A DNA stretch of 64,000 nucleotides from Hydrogenophaga taeniospiralis CCUG 15921 (GTDB taxonomy: Bacteria > Pseudomonadota > Gammaproteobacteria > Burkholderiales > Burkholderiaceae_C): positions 620,001 to 684,000 of the forward strand of contig NZ_BCWR01000001.1 in NCBI RefSeq assembly GCF_001592305.1, given 5' to 3'. Shown piece by piece: positions 56,216-64,000 of the stretch (positions are counted from its first letter, which is position 1; every line of letters starts with the position of its first letter). The notes below the pieces were generated by a model, which saw only the letters and a program-made list of their open reading frames with translations, did no database searches and was not told the DNA's origin. The position numbers and the translations under genes were made by a program.

Positions 56216-58143
56216 AAGACGACAGCACCTTGTCTGCCAACGACACCACCGTATGGGGACGCCGGCGTTTCCTCAACACCGCCGCGTTGGCGGGGTTGAC
56301 GCTGGGCGCCGCAGCCTGCACCGACAAAGAGTCGGGTGCGGCCAACGCCCCCGCCGCCGCACCGGCCGCGGCTCCCGATGCCGCGCACGCCAGCGGCAAC
56401 AGCACGCACCTCAAGCCGGGTGAGCTCGACACCTACTACGGTCTGTGGAGCGGTGGCCACACCGGCGACATGCGTGTGCTCGGCATGCCCTCGGGCCGCG
56501 AACTGCTTCGCATCCCCTGCTTCGTGCCCGATGCCCTGGTGGGCTGGGGCCACACCAACGAGTCCAAGGCGGTCATGGGCACCAAGCCCAATGGCGCGCT
56601 GCGCTACACCGTGGGTGACACCCACCACACACATGCTTCGTACAAAGACGGCAACTACGACGGCCGCTACGCCTGGATCAACGACAAGATCAACAGCCGC
56701 ATCGCACGCATCCGCCTGGACTACTTCATCTGCGACAAGATCACGCAGTTGCCCAACGTGCAGGGCTTCCACGGCATCTTCCCCGACAAACGCGACCCGG
56801 TGGACCCCGCCATCAACTACACCACGCGCGTGTTCTGCGGCGGCGAATTCGGCATTCCACTGCCCAACGCCGGCCTCGAGGACGCGGGCAAGTACCGTTC
56901 CCTGTTCAGCTGCGTCGACGCCGAAACCATGGAAGTTCGCTGGCAGGTGCTGATCGACGGCAACTGCGACCTGGTGGCCACGTCCTACGACGGCAAGCTG
57001 GCCGCGTCGAACCAGTACAACACCGAGATGGGCGCGAAGTACGAGGACATGATGTCCGCCGAGCGCGATGCCTGCATCTTCTTCAACATCGCCCGCATCG
57101 AAGAGGCGGTCAAGGCCGGCAAGTTCAAGACCTTCGGCAGCTCCAAGGTGCCCGTGGTGGACGGCACGCACGAAGCCAACCAGGACCCGACGGCCGCGCT
57201 GACCGCCTACGTGTCGGTGCCCAAAAACCCGCACGGCGTCAACGCCAGCCCGGACCAGAAGTACTTCATCTGCGCCGGCAAGCTCTCGCCCACCGCCACG
57301 GTGATCGAGCTGTCCAAGGTGCTGGAATGGTTCGACGGCAAGGTCGAGAAGCTGGACGACGCCATCGTGGCCGAGGTCGAGATCGGTCTGGGCCCGCTGC
57401 ACACCGCCTTTGACGGCCGTGGCAACGCCTACACCACGCTGTTCCTGGACAGCCAGGTCGTGAAATGGAACGTGGACGCCGCGATCAAGTTCCACGCCGG
57501 CGACAAGGCCGCCAAGTACGTGGTCGACCGCCTGGACGTGCAGTACCAGCCGGGCCACATCAACGGCTCGCAGTCGGAGACCATAGCCGCCGACGGCAAG
57601 TACCTGGCCGTGGGCTGCAAGTTCTCGAAAGACCGCTTCCTGCCGGTGGGCCCGCTGCACGCCGAGAACGAGCAGATCATCGACATGTCGGGCGAGAAGA
57701 TGGTGCTGCTGGCCGACCACCCGGTGCGCGGCGAACCGCACGACTTCATCATCTTCAAGCGCGACCTCGTCAAGCCCAAGCAGGTCTACAACCTCGACGA
57801 CTTCCCGAACGCCGTCAAGGACCCGAAGGACTCGGGCGTGGTGCGCAACGGCAAGAAGGTGACCGTGAAGATGACGTCGCAGGCTCCGGCCTTCTCGTTG
57901 CGCGAGTTCAAGGTGAAGGCGGGTGACGAGGTCACGCTGATCCTGACCAACCTGGACAAGATCGAAGACCTGACGCACGGCTTCGCGATCCCGAACCACG
58001 ACGTCAACTTCATCGTCAACCCCGGCGAAACCGCCTCGGTCACCTTCACGGCGGGCGAGCCCGGCGTGTACTGGTGCTACTGCACGCACTTCTGCCACGC
58101 CCTGCACCTGGAGATGCGCACCCGCATGATCGTGGAGGCATGA
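56212..58143 (+). CDS. nosZ: Nitrous oxide reductase
   Basis: NosZ reduces N2O to N2 in the periplasm, the last step of denitrification. The 643-residue precursor has a twin-arginine signal (GRRRFLNTAALAGLTLG), which places it in clade I. The seven-bladed propeller with the tetranuclear CuZ centre occupies residues about 90-540, with histidines in GHTGDMRV, DTHHTHASY and EPHDF among others. The C-terminal cupredoxin domain has the CuA ligands in YWCYCTHFCHALHLEM. It overlaps the small upstream gene by four bases. nosR follows after a 163-base gap with a hairpin. Confidence 0.97.
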   Translation: MKDDSTLSANDTTVWGRRRFLNTAALAGLTLGAAACTDKESGAANAPAAAPAAAPDAAHASGNSTHLKPGELDTYYGLWSGGHTGDMRVLGMPSGRELLRIPCFVPDALVGWGHTNESKAVMGTKPNGALRYTVGDTHHTHASYKDGNYDGRYAWINDKINSRIARIRLDYFICDKITQLPNVQGFHGIFPDKRDPVDPAINYTTRVFCGGEFGIPLPNAGLEDAGKYRSLFSCVDAETMEVRWQVLIDGNCDLVATSYDGKLAASNQYNTEMGAKYEDMMSAERDACIFFNIARIEEAVKAGKFKTFGSSKVPVVDGTHEANQDPTAALTAYVSVPKNPHGVNASPDQKYFICAGKLSPTATVIELSKVLEWFDGKVEKLDDAIVAEVEIGLGPLHTAFDGRGNAYTTLFLDSQVVKWNVDAAIKFHAGDKAAKYVVDRLDVQYQPGHINGSQSETIAADGKYLAVGCKFSKDRFLPVGPLHAENEQIIDMSGEKMVLLADHPVRGEPHDFIIFKRDLVKPKQVYNLDDFPNAVKDPKDSGVVRNGKKVTVKMTSQAPAFSLREFKVKAGDEVTLILTNLDKIEDLTHGFAIPNHDVNFIVNPGETASVTFTAGEPGVYWCYCTHFCHALHLEMRTRMIVEA

Positions 58144-58217
58144 GCGACGCGCCGGGCCGCCCCAAGCAAGCTCGCACCGAAGTGCGCAGCACGAAGGTAG
58201 GCCCATAAGCCTTCAAA

Positions 58218-58235
58218 ACCTCCCCCCGGGGAGGT
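58218..58235. terminator. Palindromic hairpin in the nosZ-nosR gap
   Basis: Exact eight-base arms ACCTCCCC and GGGGAGGT are separated by two bases. It lies 75 bases after the nosZ stop with no T run. It may reduce read-through so that nosZ mRNA is more abundant than the rest. Confidence 0.5.
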
Positions 58236-58306
58236 CCTGCTTTGCCAGGTCCGATGCCCGCGCCGTGTGGCGCTGGCGTCGGACCCCGCCCCCCTGGATC
58301 CCAACG

Positions 58307-60925
58307 ATGTCGATTGCACGCCTTTTCTCGGCCGCGCTGACCGCCGCCGCTGTGTTGCTGAGCCCACTCGGCAACGAAGCCCAGGCACAGGCCTACGAGG
58401 CCCATCTGCCCGCCGACCTGGCCACCAACCCCGAGCTGTGCGCCCTCGTGTCCTGCGCGGACGTGTTCCCGGGCGCCCAAAGTTTTTCCCAGCGCATGGG
58501 CCAGCCACCGTATGTGGAGGCCTATGGCGACGCCGACCCGCAACAGCCGGGCAAGAAGACCCTGCTGGGCTACGTGATGCTCTCGACCGACATCACCGAC
58601 ACGCCGGCCTATTCCGGCAAGCCGGTGGTCACGCTCATCGGCATGGACGTGCGCGGCCGCTACGTCGGCGTGAAGGTGCTCAAGCACTCCGAGCCCATCC
58701 TGCTGCTGGGCATTCCCGAGTCCACGCTGGTCAACTTCAACAACCAGTACCTCGGCAAGTCGGTCACCGACCAGATCGAGGTCGGTCCTTCGCGCCCGGA
58801 CGAAAACATCCTGGGCCTGGACGCCATCTCCGGCGCCACCGTCACGGTGATCGCGCAGAACCAGGTGATGCAACTCTCGGGCGCGGCCGTGGCCCGCCAG
58901 GTCGGCATCATCGAACCCACCCGCCGCGACCTCGCCCGTTTCGTGACCAGCGGCCGCCCCTACCGCTGGGACGAGCTGGTGAAGATGGGCGCGGTGCAGC
59001 GCCTGCGCGTGATGCCCGAGCAGCTGGGCCTGGAGCGCAGCGCCGAGCCCTTCATCGAGCTGTGGTTCGGTGACCTCAACCACCCCGATGTGGGCCAGAG
59101 CCTGCTCGGAAAATCGGGCTTCGCCACGCTGCGCTCGCGCCTGAAAGACAGCGAACAGGCGCTGTTCGTGGTGCGCAGTGCCGGCATCGAATCCTTCAAG
59201 GGCTCGGGCTTCGTGCGCGGCGGCATCTACGACCGCATCCAGGTCAAGCAGGGCGCCGATGCCTTCACCTTCCGGGACCTGGACTCGTTCAACCTCTATG
59301 GGCTGGAAGCCGAGGGGGCGCCGCGCTACTCCGAGTCGGCGATCTTCGTGATCCGCTCCGAGAGCTTCTCGGCGGCCTACCCCTGGAAGCTGGCCTTCCT
59401 GGGCAACCGCGTGGACCGCGCCACCGGGCACCGCAGCTTCGCGGTCTTCGAGACGAAGTACTGGCTGCCCGCCGAGATGCTGCAAGGCGGCCGCCCGGTG
59501 GTCACCGAGCCCGATGCGCCCTGGGTGCGCATCTGGAAGTCGCGCGCCATCGAGATCGCCCTCTTTTGCGCCCTGCTGCTGGGGGTGGCCGTGGTCTATG
59601 GCCTGCGCGACCAGCTCACGCGGCGCTCGACCCACAAGAACAAATGGCCGGTCAACGCCTTCAAATACTCGGCCTGGGCCATCAGCATCGGCTTCGTCGG
59701 CTTCGGCCTCATGGCGCAGCCCTCCATCACCCAGGTGCTGACCTGGTTCCACGCCCTGCTGTTCCAGTGGACCTGGTCGCTGTTCCTGTCGGACCCGTTC
59801 ATTTTCGTCTTCTGGGTCTTCATCATCATCACCGTGTTCGTGTTCGGGCGCGGGCTGTTCTGCGGCTGGATGTGCCCCTTCGGCTCGTTCTCCGAGGCGC
59901 TCTACAAGGTGGGGCGCGTGATCGGCCTCAAACGCTTCCAGACCAAGCTGCCGCAGGTCTGGCACGACCGGCTCAAGTGGCTGAAGTACGCCATCTTCTT
60001 CGGCCTGTTGGTGGTGTCCATGTTCTCCATGGGCCTGGCCGAGGTGCTGGCCGAGGTGGAGCCGTTCAAGACCACCTTCCTGGTCGGCCTCACGAACCGC
60101 AGCTGGCCCTACGGGCTGTTCGTGGTGGTGATCCTGGGTGCGTCGTTGTTCATCGAGCGCCCCTACTGCAAGTACATCTGCCCGCTGGGTGCCTCGCTGG
60201 CCATGCCCAGCACCTTCCGCTGGTTCGGCCTGCAGCGCAAGCAGGACTGCAACAGCTGCAAGGCCTGCGCCGTGGGTTGCGGCGCGCAGGCGATCGACGC
60301 CGATGGCCGCATCGACCACCGCGAGTGCCTGCACTGCCTGGACTGCATGGTGCTCTACACCGACCAGAAGGGCTGCCCGCCGCTGGCCAAAGAGCGCAAG
60401 CGCCGCGAACGCGACGGCCTGCTCATCACGCCGATCGGGCGCAACGGCTATTTCATCCCCATCGAACCGGTCTCGCCCGTCAGCGCCCGGGCCGCGCAGG
60501 GCCCCGATCCGCGCATGCCCACCGCACCGGCCCAGCCCTGGCCCGGCGGCCGCGCCCCAGGCCTCAAAGGTCTGTGGCAGGAGGTGCAGCACCACCTGTG
60601 GCCCTGGAGCCGCGACGGCTGGAAGAACCAGCGCGCCCTGCAGTTCGCCGGGCTCTCGCTGGCCCTGGCCGCGAGCGTGGCCTGGCTGCTGGCGGCCGAC
60701 GGGCGGCTGTCGGCCAGCGCCATCATCGGCTGGTGGTTCGGCTGGAGCGTCTACGAGGTGCTGATCCGCATGGCGGGCAAGCGCTACGTGAAGGACGGCC
60801 CGTGGTGGCAGGTGCGCTACCGCGTGGCGAACTGGATGGACATGCTCAGCTACGTCGGCTTCAAGAACCTGCTGATCGGCGCGACGCTGTTCCTCGCGCT
60901 CAAGACCCTGGGGCACCTGGCGTGA
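58307..60925 (+). CDS. nosR: NosR, membrane flavo/iron-sulfur protein for N2O reduction
   Basis: NosR is needed for nosZ expression and electron supply. The 872-residue protein has a signal-like first helix (ARLFSAALTAAAVLLSPLG), a periplasmic FMN-binding domain with the flavin threonine in DAISGATVTV near residue 185, then five or six membrane helices from residue about 420. Two CxxxCP motifs (CGWMCPFG and CKYICPLG) and two 4Fe-4S motifs (CNSCKACAVGC and CLHCLDC) follow in the C-terminal half. The ATG at 58307 is chosen; earlier in-frame starts are possible. The nosD GTG overlaps the stop (GTGA). Confidence 0.96.
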   Translation: MSIARLFSAALTAAAVLLSPLGNEAQAQAYEAHLPADLATNPELCALVSCADVFPGAQSFSQRMGQPPYVEAYGDADPQQPGKKTLLGYVMLSTDITDTPAYSGKPVVTLIGMDVRGRYVGVKVLKHSEPILLLGIPESTLVNFNNQYLGKSVTDQIEVGPSRPDENILGLDAISGATVTVIAQNQVMQLSGAAVARQVGIIEPTRRDLARFVTSGRPYRWDELVKMGAVQRLRVMPEQLGLERSAEPFIELWFGDLNHPDVGQSLLGKSGFATLRSRLKDSEQALFVVRSAGIESFKGSGFVRGGIYDRIQVKQGADAFTFRDLDSFNLYGLEAEGAPRYSESAIFVIRSESFSAAYPWKLAFLGNRVDRATGHRSFAVFETKYWLPAEMLQGGRPVVTEPDAPWVRIWKSRAIEIALFCALLLGVAVVYGLRDQLTRRSTHKNKWPVNAFKYSAWAISIGFVGFGLMAQPSITQVLTWFHALLFQWTWSLFLSDPFIFVFWVFIIITVFVFGRGLFCGWMCPFGSFSEALYKVGRVIGLKRFQTKLPQVWHDRLKWLKYAIFFGLLVVSMFSMGLAEVLAEVEPFKTTFLVGLTNRSWPYGLFVVVILGASLFIERPYCKYICPLGASLAMPSTFRWFGLQRKQDCNSCKACAVGCGAQAIDADGRIDHRECLHCLDCMVLYTDQKGCPPLAKERKRRERDGLLITPIGRNGYFIPIEPVSPVSARAAQGPDPRMPTAPAQPWPGGRAPGLKGLWQEVQHHLWPWSRDGWKNQRALQFAGLSLALAASVAWLLAADGRLSASAIIGWWFGWSVYEVLIRMAGKRYVKDGPWWQVRYRVANWMDMLSYVGFKNLLIGATLFLALKTLGHLA

Positions 60926-62205
60926 AGACCCACAGCTCCTGGCGCCAACGGCTGGCCTGCGTGTGGCTGCTGGGCCTGGCCCTGCCCGCGTGGTCCGCCG
61001 TGTGGCGTGTGGAGCCGGGCGGCGACATCCAGGCCGCCGTGGCGCAGGCCGCGGCCGGCGACGTGGTGGAAGTGGCGCGCGGCTTCTACAGCGTGAACCT
61101 GCGCATCGACAAGCCCCTGACCCTGCGCGGCATCAACCGCCCCACCCTCAGCGGCGGCCAGCGCGGCGACACCATCCGCGTCGCCTCGCCCGATGTGCTG
61201 ATCGAAGGCCTGATCGTGCGCGACTCGGGCACCAGCCTGAAGAGCCAGCACGCGGGCATCTACGTGCAGCCCGGCTCGCACCGCGCCGTGGTGCAGCGCT
61301 GCGACCTGACCTACAACCTCTTCGGCCTGTGGATCGAAAAGGCCAACGGGGTGCGCATCGAACACAACCGCATCACCGGCCTGCGCGACCTCAACTCCTC
61401 GCAGCGCGGCAACGGCATCCAGCTCTACAACACGCAGGGCGCGCGCATCACCGGCAACGACATCAGCTTCGTGCGAGACGCGCTCTACGTCGACGTGTCC
61501 CACAACGCCGAGTTCCGCGGCAACCGGCTGCACCACAGCCGCTACGGCTCGCACTACATGAATTCGTACCACAACCTGTGGGAAGACAACGACAGCTACT
61601 ACAACCGCGGCGGCCTGGCCCTGATGGAGGTGCGCGACCAGGTGGTGCGCGGCAACCGCACCTGGGGCAATTCCGACCACGGCATCATGCTGCGCACCCT
61701 GCAGGACTCGGTGATCGAAGACAACGTGGTGGCCGGCAACGACCGCGGCTTCTTCATCTACGACGTCGAGTACGTGACCCTGCGCAACAACCTGGTGGTG
61801 GACAACCACGTGGGTGTGCACCTGTCCGCCGGGTCCACGCGCAACCAGGTGGTGGGCAACGACTTCATCGCCAACCGGGAGCAGGTGCGCTACGTGGGCG
61901 CGCGCGACGAACCCTGGGGCCAGCCCACGCCCGGCCAGGGCAATTACTGGAGCAACTACCTGGGCTGGGACCGCGACGGCAACGGCATCGGCGACCTGTC
62001 CTACGAAGCCAACGACCTGGTGGACCGCCTGCAGTGGCGCCACCCTTCCATTCAACTCTTGCTGGGCAGCCCCGCCGTGCAGGCACTGCGCGTGCTGGGG
62101 CACCAGTTCCCGGTGCTGCGCGTGCCCAGCGTGATCGATCCCCATCCGGCCATGGCGCCGAAACACCCCCACTGGAGCACATGGCGTGACAAGTATTTCC
62201 GCTGA
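60922..62205 (+). CDS. nosD: NosD, periplasmic copper-site assembly protein
   Basis: NosD is a periplasmic right-handed beta-helix protein needed to build the CuZ centre. The 427-residue precursor has a signal peptide (ACVWLLGLALPAWSA), then tandem beta-helix rungs with NRI/NNxxxxN pattern: RIEHNRITGLRDLNSSQRGNG, SVIEDNVVAGNDRGFFIYDV, and TLRNNLVVDNHVGVHLSAGS. The C-terminal QGNYWSNYLGWDRDGNGIGD is conserved. The GTG at 60922 overlaps the nosR stop, and the end overlaps nosF by 20 bases. Confidence 0.95.
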   Translation: MKTHSSWRQRLACVWLLGLALPAWSAVWRVEPGGDIQAAVAQAAAGDVVEVARGFYSVNLRIDKPLTLRGINRPTLSGGQRGDTIRVASPDVLIEGLIVRDSGTSLKSQHAGIYVQPGSHRAVVQRCDLTYNLFGLWIEKANGVRIEHNRITGLRDLNSSQRGNGIQLYNTQGARITGNDISFVRDALYVDVSHNAEFRGNRLHHSRYGSHYMNSYHNLWEDNDSYYNRGGLALMEVRDQVVRGNRTWGNSDHGIMLRTLQDSVIEDNVVAGNDRGFFIYDVEYVTLRNNLVVDNHVGVHLSAGSTRNQVVGNDFIANREQVRYVGARDEPWGQPTPGQGNYWSNYLGWDRDGNGIGDLSYEANDLVDRLQWRHPSIQLLLGSPAVQALRVLGHQFPVLRVPSVIDPHPAMAPKHPHWSTWRDKYFR

Positions 62206-63130
62206 AGCCCTGCACCTGGAGGGCGTCACCAAACCCTACGGCAGCCGGCGTGCACCGCTGCTGGCGCTGGACAACGTGAGCCTGCGGGTGCCGCGCGGCC
62301 AACTCTTCGGCCTGATCGGCCACAACGGCGCCGGCAAGAGCACGCTGTTCAAGCTCGTGCTCGGCCTTATCACCCCCAGCCAGGGCCGCATCCAGGTCAA
62401 CGGCTGCACGGTGAACGGCCCCGACTTCCGCACCACGCGGCGCGCCCTGGGCTACCTGCCCGAGAACCTGGTGCTGTACGACAACCTCACCGGGCTGGAG
62501 ACGCTGCGCTTTTTCGCACGCCTCAAGGGCGCGCCGCAGACGCAGTGCGCCGCCCTGCTCGACCGCGTCGGCCTGACGCGGGCGGGTGGGCGCGCGGTGC
62601 GCGAGTACTCCAAGGGCATGCGGCAACGGCTGGGTTTTGCCCAGGCCCTGCTGGGCGACCCCCAGCTGCTGCTGCTCGACGAACCCACCACCGGCCTGGA
62701 CCCGTCGGCGATCCGCGATTTCTACGACCAGCTCGACCTGCTGCGCTCGCAGGGCGTGACCCTGGTCATCAGCTCGCACATCCTGGCCGAACTGCAACAG
62801 CGCGTCGATGCCCTGGCCATGCTGAGCAACGGCCGCGTGTGCGCGCAGGGCACGGTGCAGGCGCTGCGCGAGCGCTCGCGCATGCCCCTGGTGTTCCAGC
62901 TGCGCGCCGCGCCGACCTGGCTGCAGACCCTGGCCACCGAGCTGCCTGGGCAACTCGCCGGCGCCGACGTCGTGCTGCAGCAGCGCGAACCCGGCCTCTT
63001 GGAACTGCGCTGCCCCCGCGAACACAAGATGCGGGTGCTGGCCTGGCTGGCCAACGCGGAGCTGAGCGACCTGCAGATCCACGAACCCTCGCTGGAGGAC
63101 GTGTACTTCGGCCTGAGGGAGGCACCATGA
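62186..63130 (+). CDS. nosF: NosF, ABC transporter ATPase for Nos maturation
   Basis: NosF hydrolyses ATP to drive the NosDFY complex. The 314-residue protein has Walker A GLIGHNGAGKSTLFKL, the ABC signature YSKGMRQRLGFAQALLG, Walker B LLLLDEPTTGLDP, and the switch His in SSHILAEL. The GTG start at 62186 lies within the end of nosD, with GGAG upstream. The stop overlaps the nosY start (ATGA). Confidence 0.95.
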   Translation: MTSISAEALHLEGVTKPYGSRRAPLLALDNVSLRVPRGQLFGLIGHNGAGKSTLFKLVLGLITPSQGRIQVNGCTVNGPDFRTTRRALGYLPENLVLYDNLTGLETLRFFARLKGAPQTQCAALLDRVGLTRAGGRAVREYSKGMRQRLGFAQALLGDPQLLLLDEPTTGLDPSAIRDFYDQLDLLRSQGVTLVISSHILAELQQRVDALAMLSNGRVCAQGTVQALRERSRMPLVFQLRAAPTWLQTLATELPGQLAGADVVLQQREPGLLELRCPREHKMRVLAWLANAELSDLQIHEPSLEDVYFGLREAP

Positions 63131-63954
63131 ACGTTTCATTGCAATGGCGCCAGGTGCAGGCGGTGGCCGCCAAGGAATTCCGCGACCGGCTGCGCAACCG
63201 CTGGGTGCTGGCAGTGGCCGTGGTTTTCACGGTGTTCTCGCTGCTCATCACCTACTTCGGCTCGGCCGCGCAAGGCCAGATCGGCCCGCGCTCGATCGAG
63301 CTCACCATCGCCAGCCTGGTCAGTCTGGTGATCTACCTGATCCCGCTGATCGCGCTGCTGCTCGGCTTCGACGCCATCGTCGGCGAGCGCGAGCGCGGCT
63401 CGCTCGACCTGCTGCTGGCCCTGCCCATCACGCGGCTGGAACTGCTGCTGGGCAAGTACCTCGGGCTCGCGGGTGCGCTGACGCTGTCCACCGTGTCAGG
63501 CTTTGCGCTGGTGGCCCTGCTGCTGTACCAGCGCTTCAGCTGGGCCGGCCTGTACCACTACGCCGGCTTCGTGCTCAGCTCGGTGCTGCTGGGCCTGGCC
63601 TTCCTGAGCTTGGCGGTGCTGCTGTCGGTGCTGGCCCGCGACCGCACCCGTGCCTCGGGCCTGGCCATCGCGCTGTGGTTCGCGCTGGTGCTGGTGTTCG
63701 ACCTGCTGCTGCTGGGCCTGCTGGTGGCCACCGGCGGCCAGTTCGGCGGCCAGGCCTTCGCCTACCTGCTGCTGCTGAACCCGGCCGACATCTTCCGCAT
63801 CCTCAACGTGTTTTCGCTCGACGACGTGCAGCGCCTGTACGGCCTGGCCAGCATCTTGCCCCCGGCGCTGAGCCAGGTGGGCTGGCTCGGCAGCGCCATG
63901 CTGGCCTGGATCGTCGCGCCTCTTGCCCTGGCTTCCTGGAGATTCCGACCATGA
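63127..63954 (+). CDS. nosY: NosY, ABC transporter permease for Nos maturation
   Basis: NosY is the membrane part of the NosDFY complex. The 275-residue protein starts QAVAAKEFRDRLRNRWVLAVAV, has about six hydrophobic segments and the GERERGSLDLLLALPITRLELLLGKY loop, typical of ABC-2 type permeases. The Y-L-L-L-L-NPADIFRILN segment is a NosY feature. Its TGA overlaps the nosL ATG. All genes from nosR to nosL overlap, so they form one operon. Confidence 0.94.
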   Translation: MNVSLQWRQVQAVAAKEFRDRLRNRWVLAVAVVFTVFSLLITYFGSAAQGQIGPRSIELTIASLVSLVIYLIPLIALLLGFDAIVGERERGSLDLLLALPITRLELLLGKYLGLAGALTLSTVSGFALVALLLYQRFSWAGLYHYAGFVLSSVLLGLAFLSLAVLLSVLARDRTRASGLAIALWFALVLVFDLLLLGLLVATGGQFGGQAFAYLLLLNPADIFRILNVFSLDDVQRLYGLASILPPALSQVGWLGSAMLAWIVAPLALASWRFRP

Positions 63955-64000
63955 ACACTTCTTCCAACGTCACCCTGAACCGCCGCCGCCTGCTGTGCGG
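63951..64000 (+). CDS. nosL: NosL, copper chaperone lipoprotein (first codons only)
   Basis: Only 16 codons remain before the window ends: NTSSNVTLNRRRLLC. The start overlaps the nosY stop (ATGA), and the position after nosY is the usual place of nosL, whose product brings copper to NosZ. The identity rests on gene order; the sequence itself shows only a basic start that fits a signal peptide. Confidence 0.7.
   Translation, partial: MNTSSNVTLNRRRLLC

Noticed and set aside
58046-60916. A 956-residue open frame on the minus strand across nosR
   Set aside because: It is antisense to nosR, with a composition rich in His, Gln, Ala and Gly that is typical of the reverse frame of a GC-rich gene. 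nosR has all expected motifs on the other strand.

Overview
The window is high-GC DNA from a betaproteobacterium of the order Burkholderiales, most likely family Comamonadaceae and Hydrogenophaga-like. The reasons are the gene order gyrA-serC-pheA-tyrA-aroA/cmk-rpsA-ihfB-lapA-lapB, the fused aroA-cmk gene, the glnA-ntrB-ntrC cluster, a tmRNA tag reading ANDERFALAA, and a clade I nos cluster. The genus is inference. I saw no IS element, prophage, CRISPR array, rRNA or canonical tRNA.

Left part (1-21.6 kb), housekeeping and regulation: a truncated yihY-type membrane gene, a DUF2069 gene, an FAD-linked oxidase, an MFS transporter, a glutathione S-transferase, then thyA, an EamA permease, folA and xthA. 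Next comes the nitrogen-control block on the minus strand: glnA, a small secreted protein, ntrB and ntrC. glnA has a readable sigma-54 promoter and two GCAC-N7-GTGC NtrC-type sites upstream. After it come a MoCF-domain gene, an EI24-type membrane gene, an unknown membrane-anchored protein, a pseudouridine synthase, a DUF2062 gene, the tmRNA gene ssrA, gph, ubiG, two unknown envelope genes and an OmpA-like protein.

Middle part (21.8-33.5 kb): one run of plus-strand core genes covering DNA gyrase A, serine and aromatic amino acid biosynthesis, ribosomal protein S1, IHF-beta and the LapA/LapB pair that controls lipopolysaccharide synthesis.

Accessory metabolic region (33.6-51.7 kb): an Asp/Glu racemase-like gene divergent from a D-amino-acid dehydrogenase-like gene, a TRAP transporter with a divergent winged-helix regulator, the three 5-oxoprolinase genes pxpB-pxpC-pxpA, and, converging on them, a long minus-strand run. 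That run is LysR regulator, DUF1445 (D-glutamate cyclase family), a second TRAP transporter with two binding proteins, and a single-chain ATP-dependent 5-oxoprolinase. Read together this looks like an uptake and breakdown island for D-glutamate, 5-oxoproline and related acids, feeding L-glutamate. The enzyme families support this; the substrates are inference.

Right part (51.8-64 kb): rdgC, crcB/fluC, a lower-GC orphan gene, a flavodoxin-like reductase, an unknown glycine-rich membrane protein, and the nitrous oxide reductase cluster, with a small Cys-containing secreted gene coupled to nosZ, then nosR, nosD, nosF, nosY and the first codons of nosL. An FNR/Dnr-type box lies ahead of this cluster.

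Four copies of one GC-rich intergenic repeat lie at gene ends across the window (near 7.6, 33.5, 39.2 and 48.8 kb).
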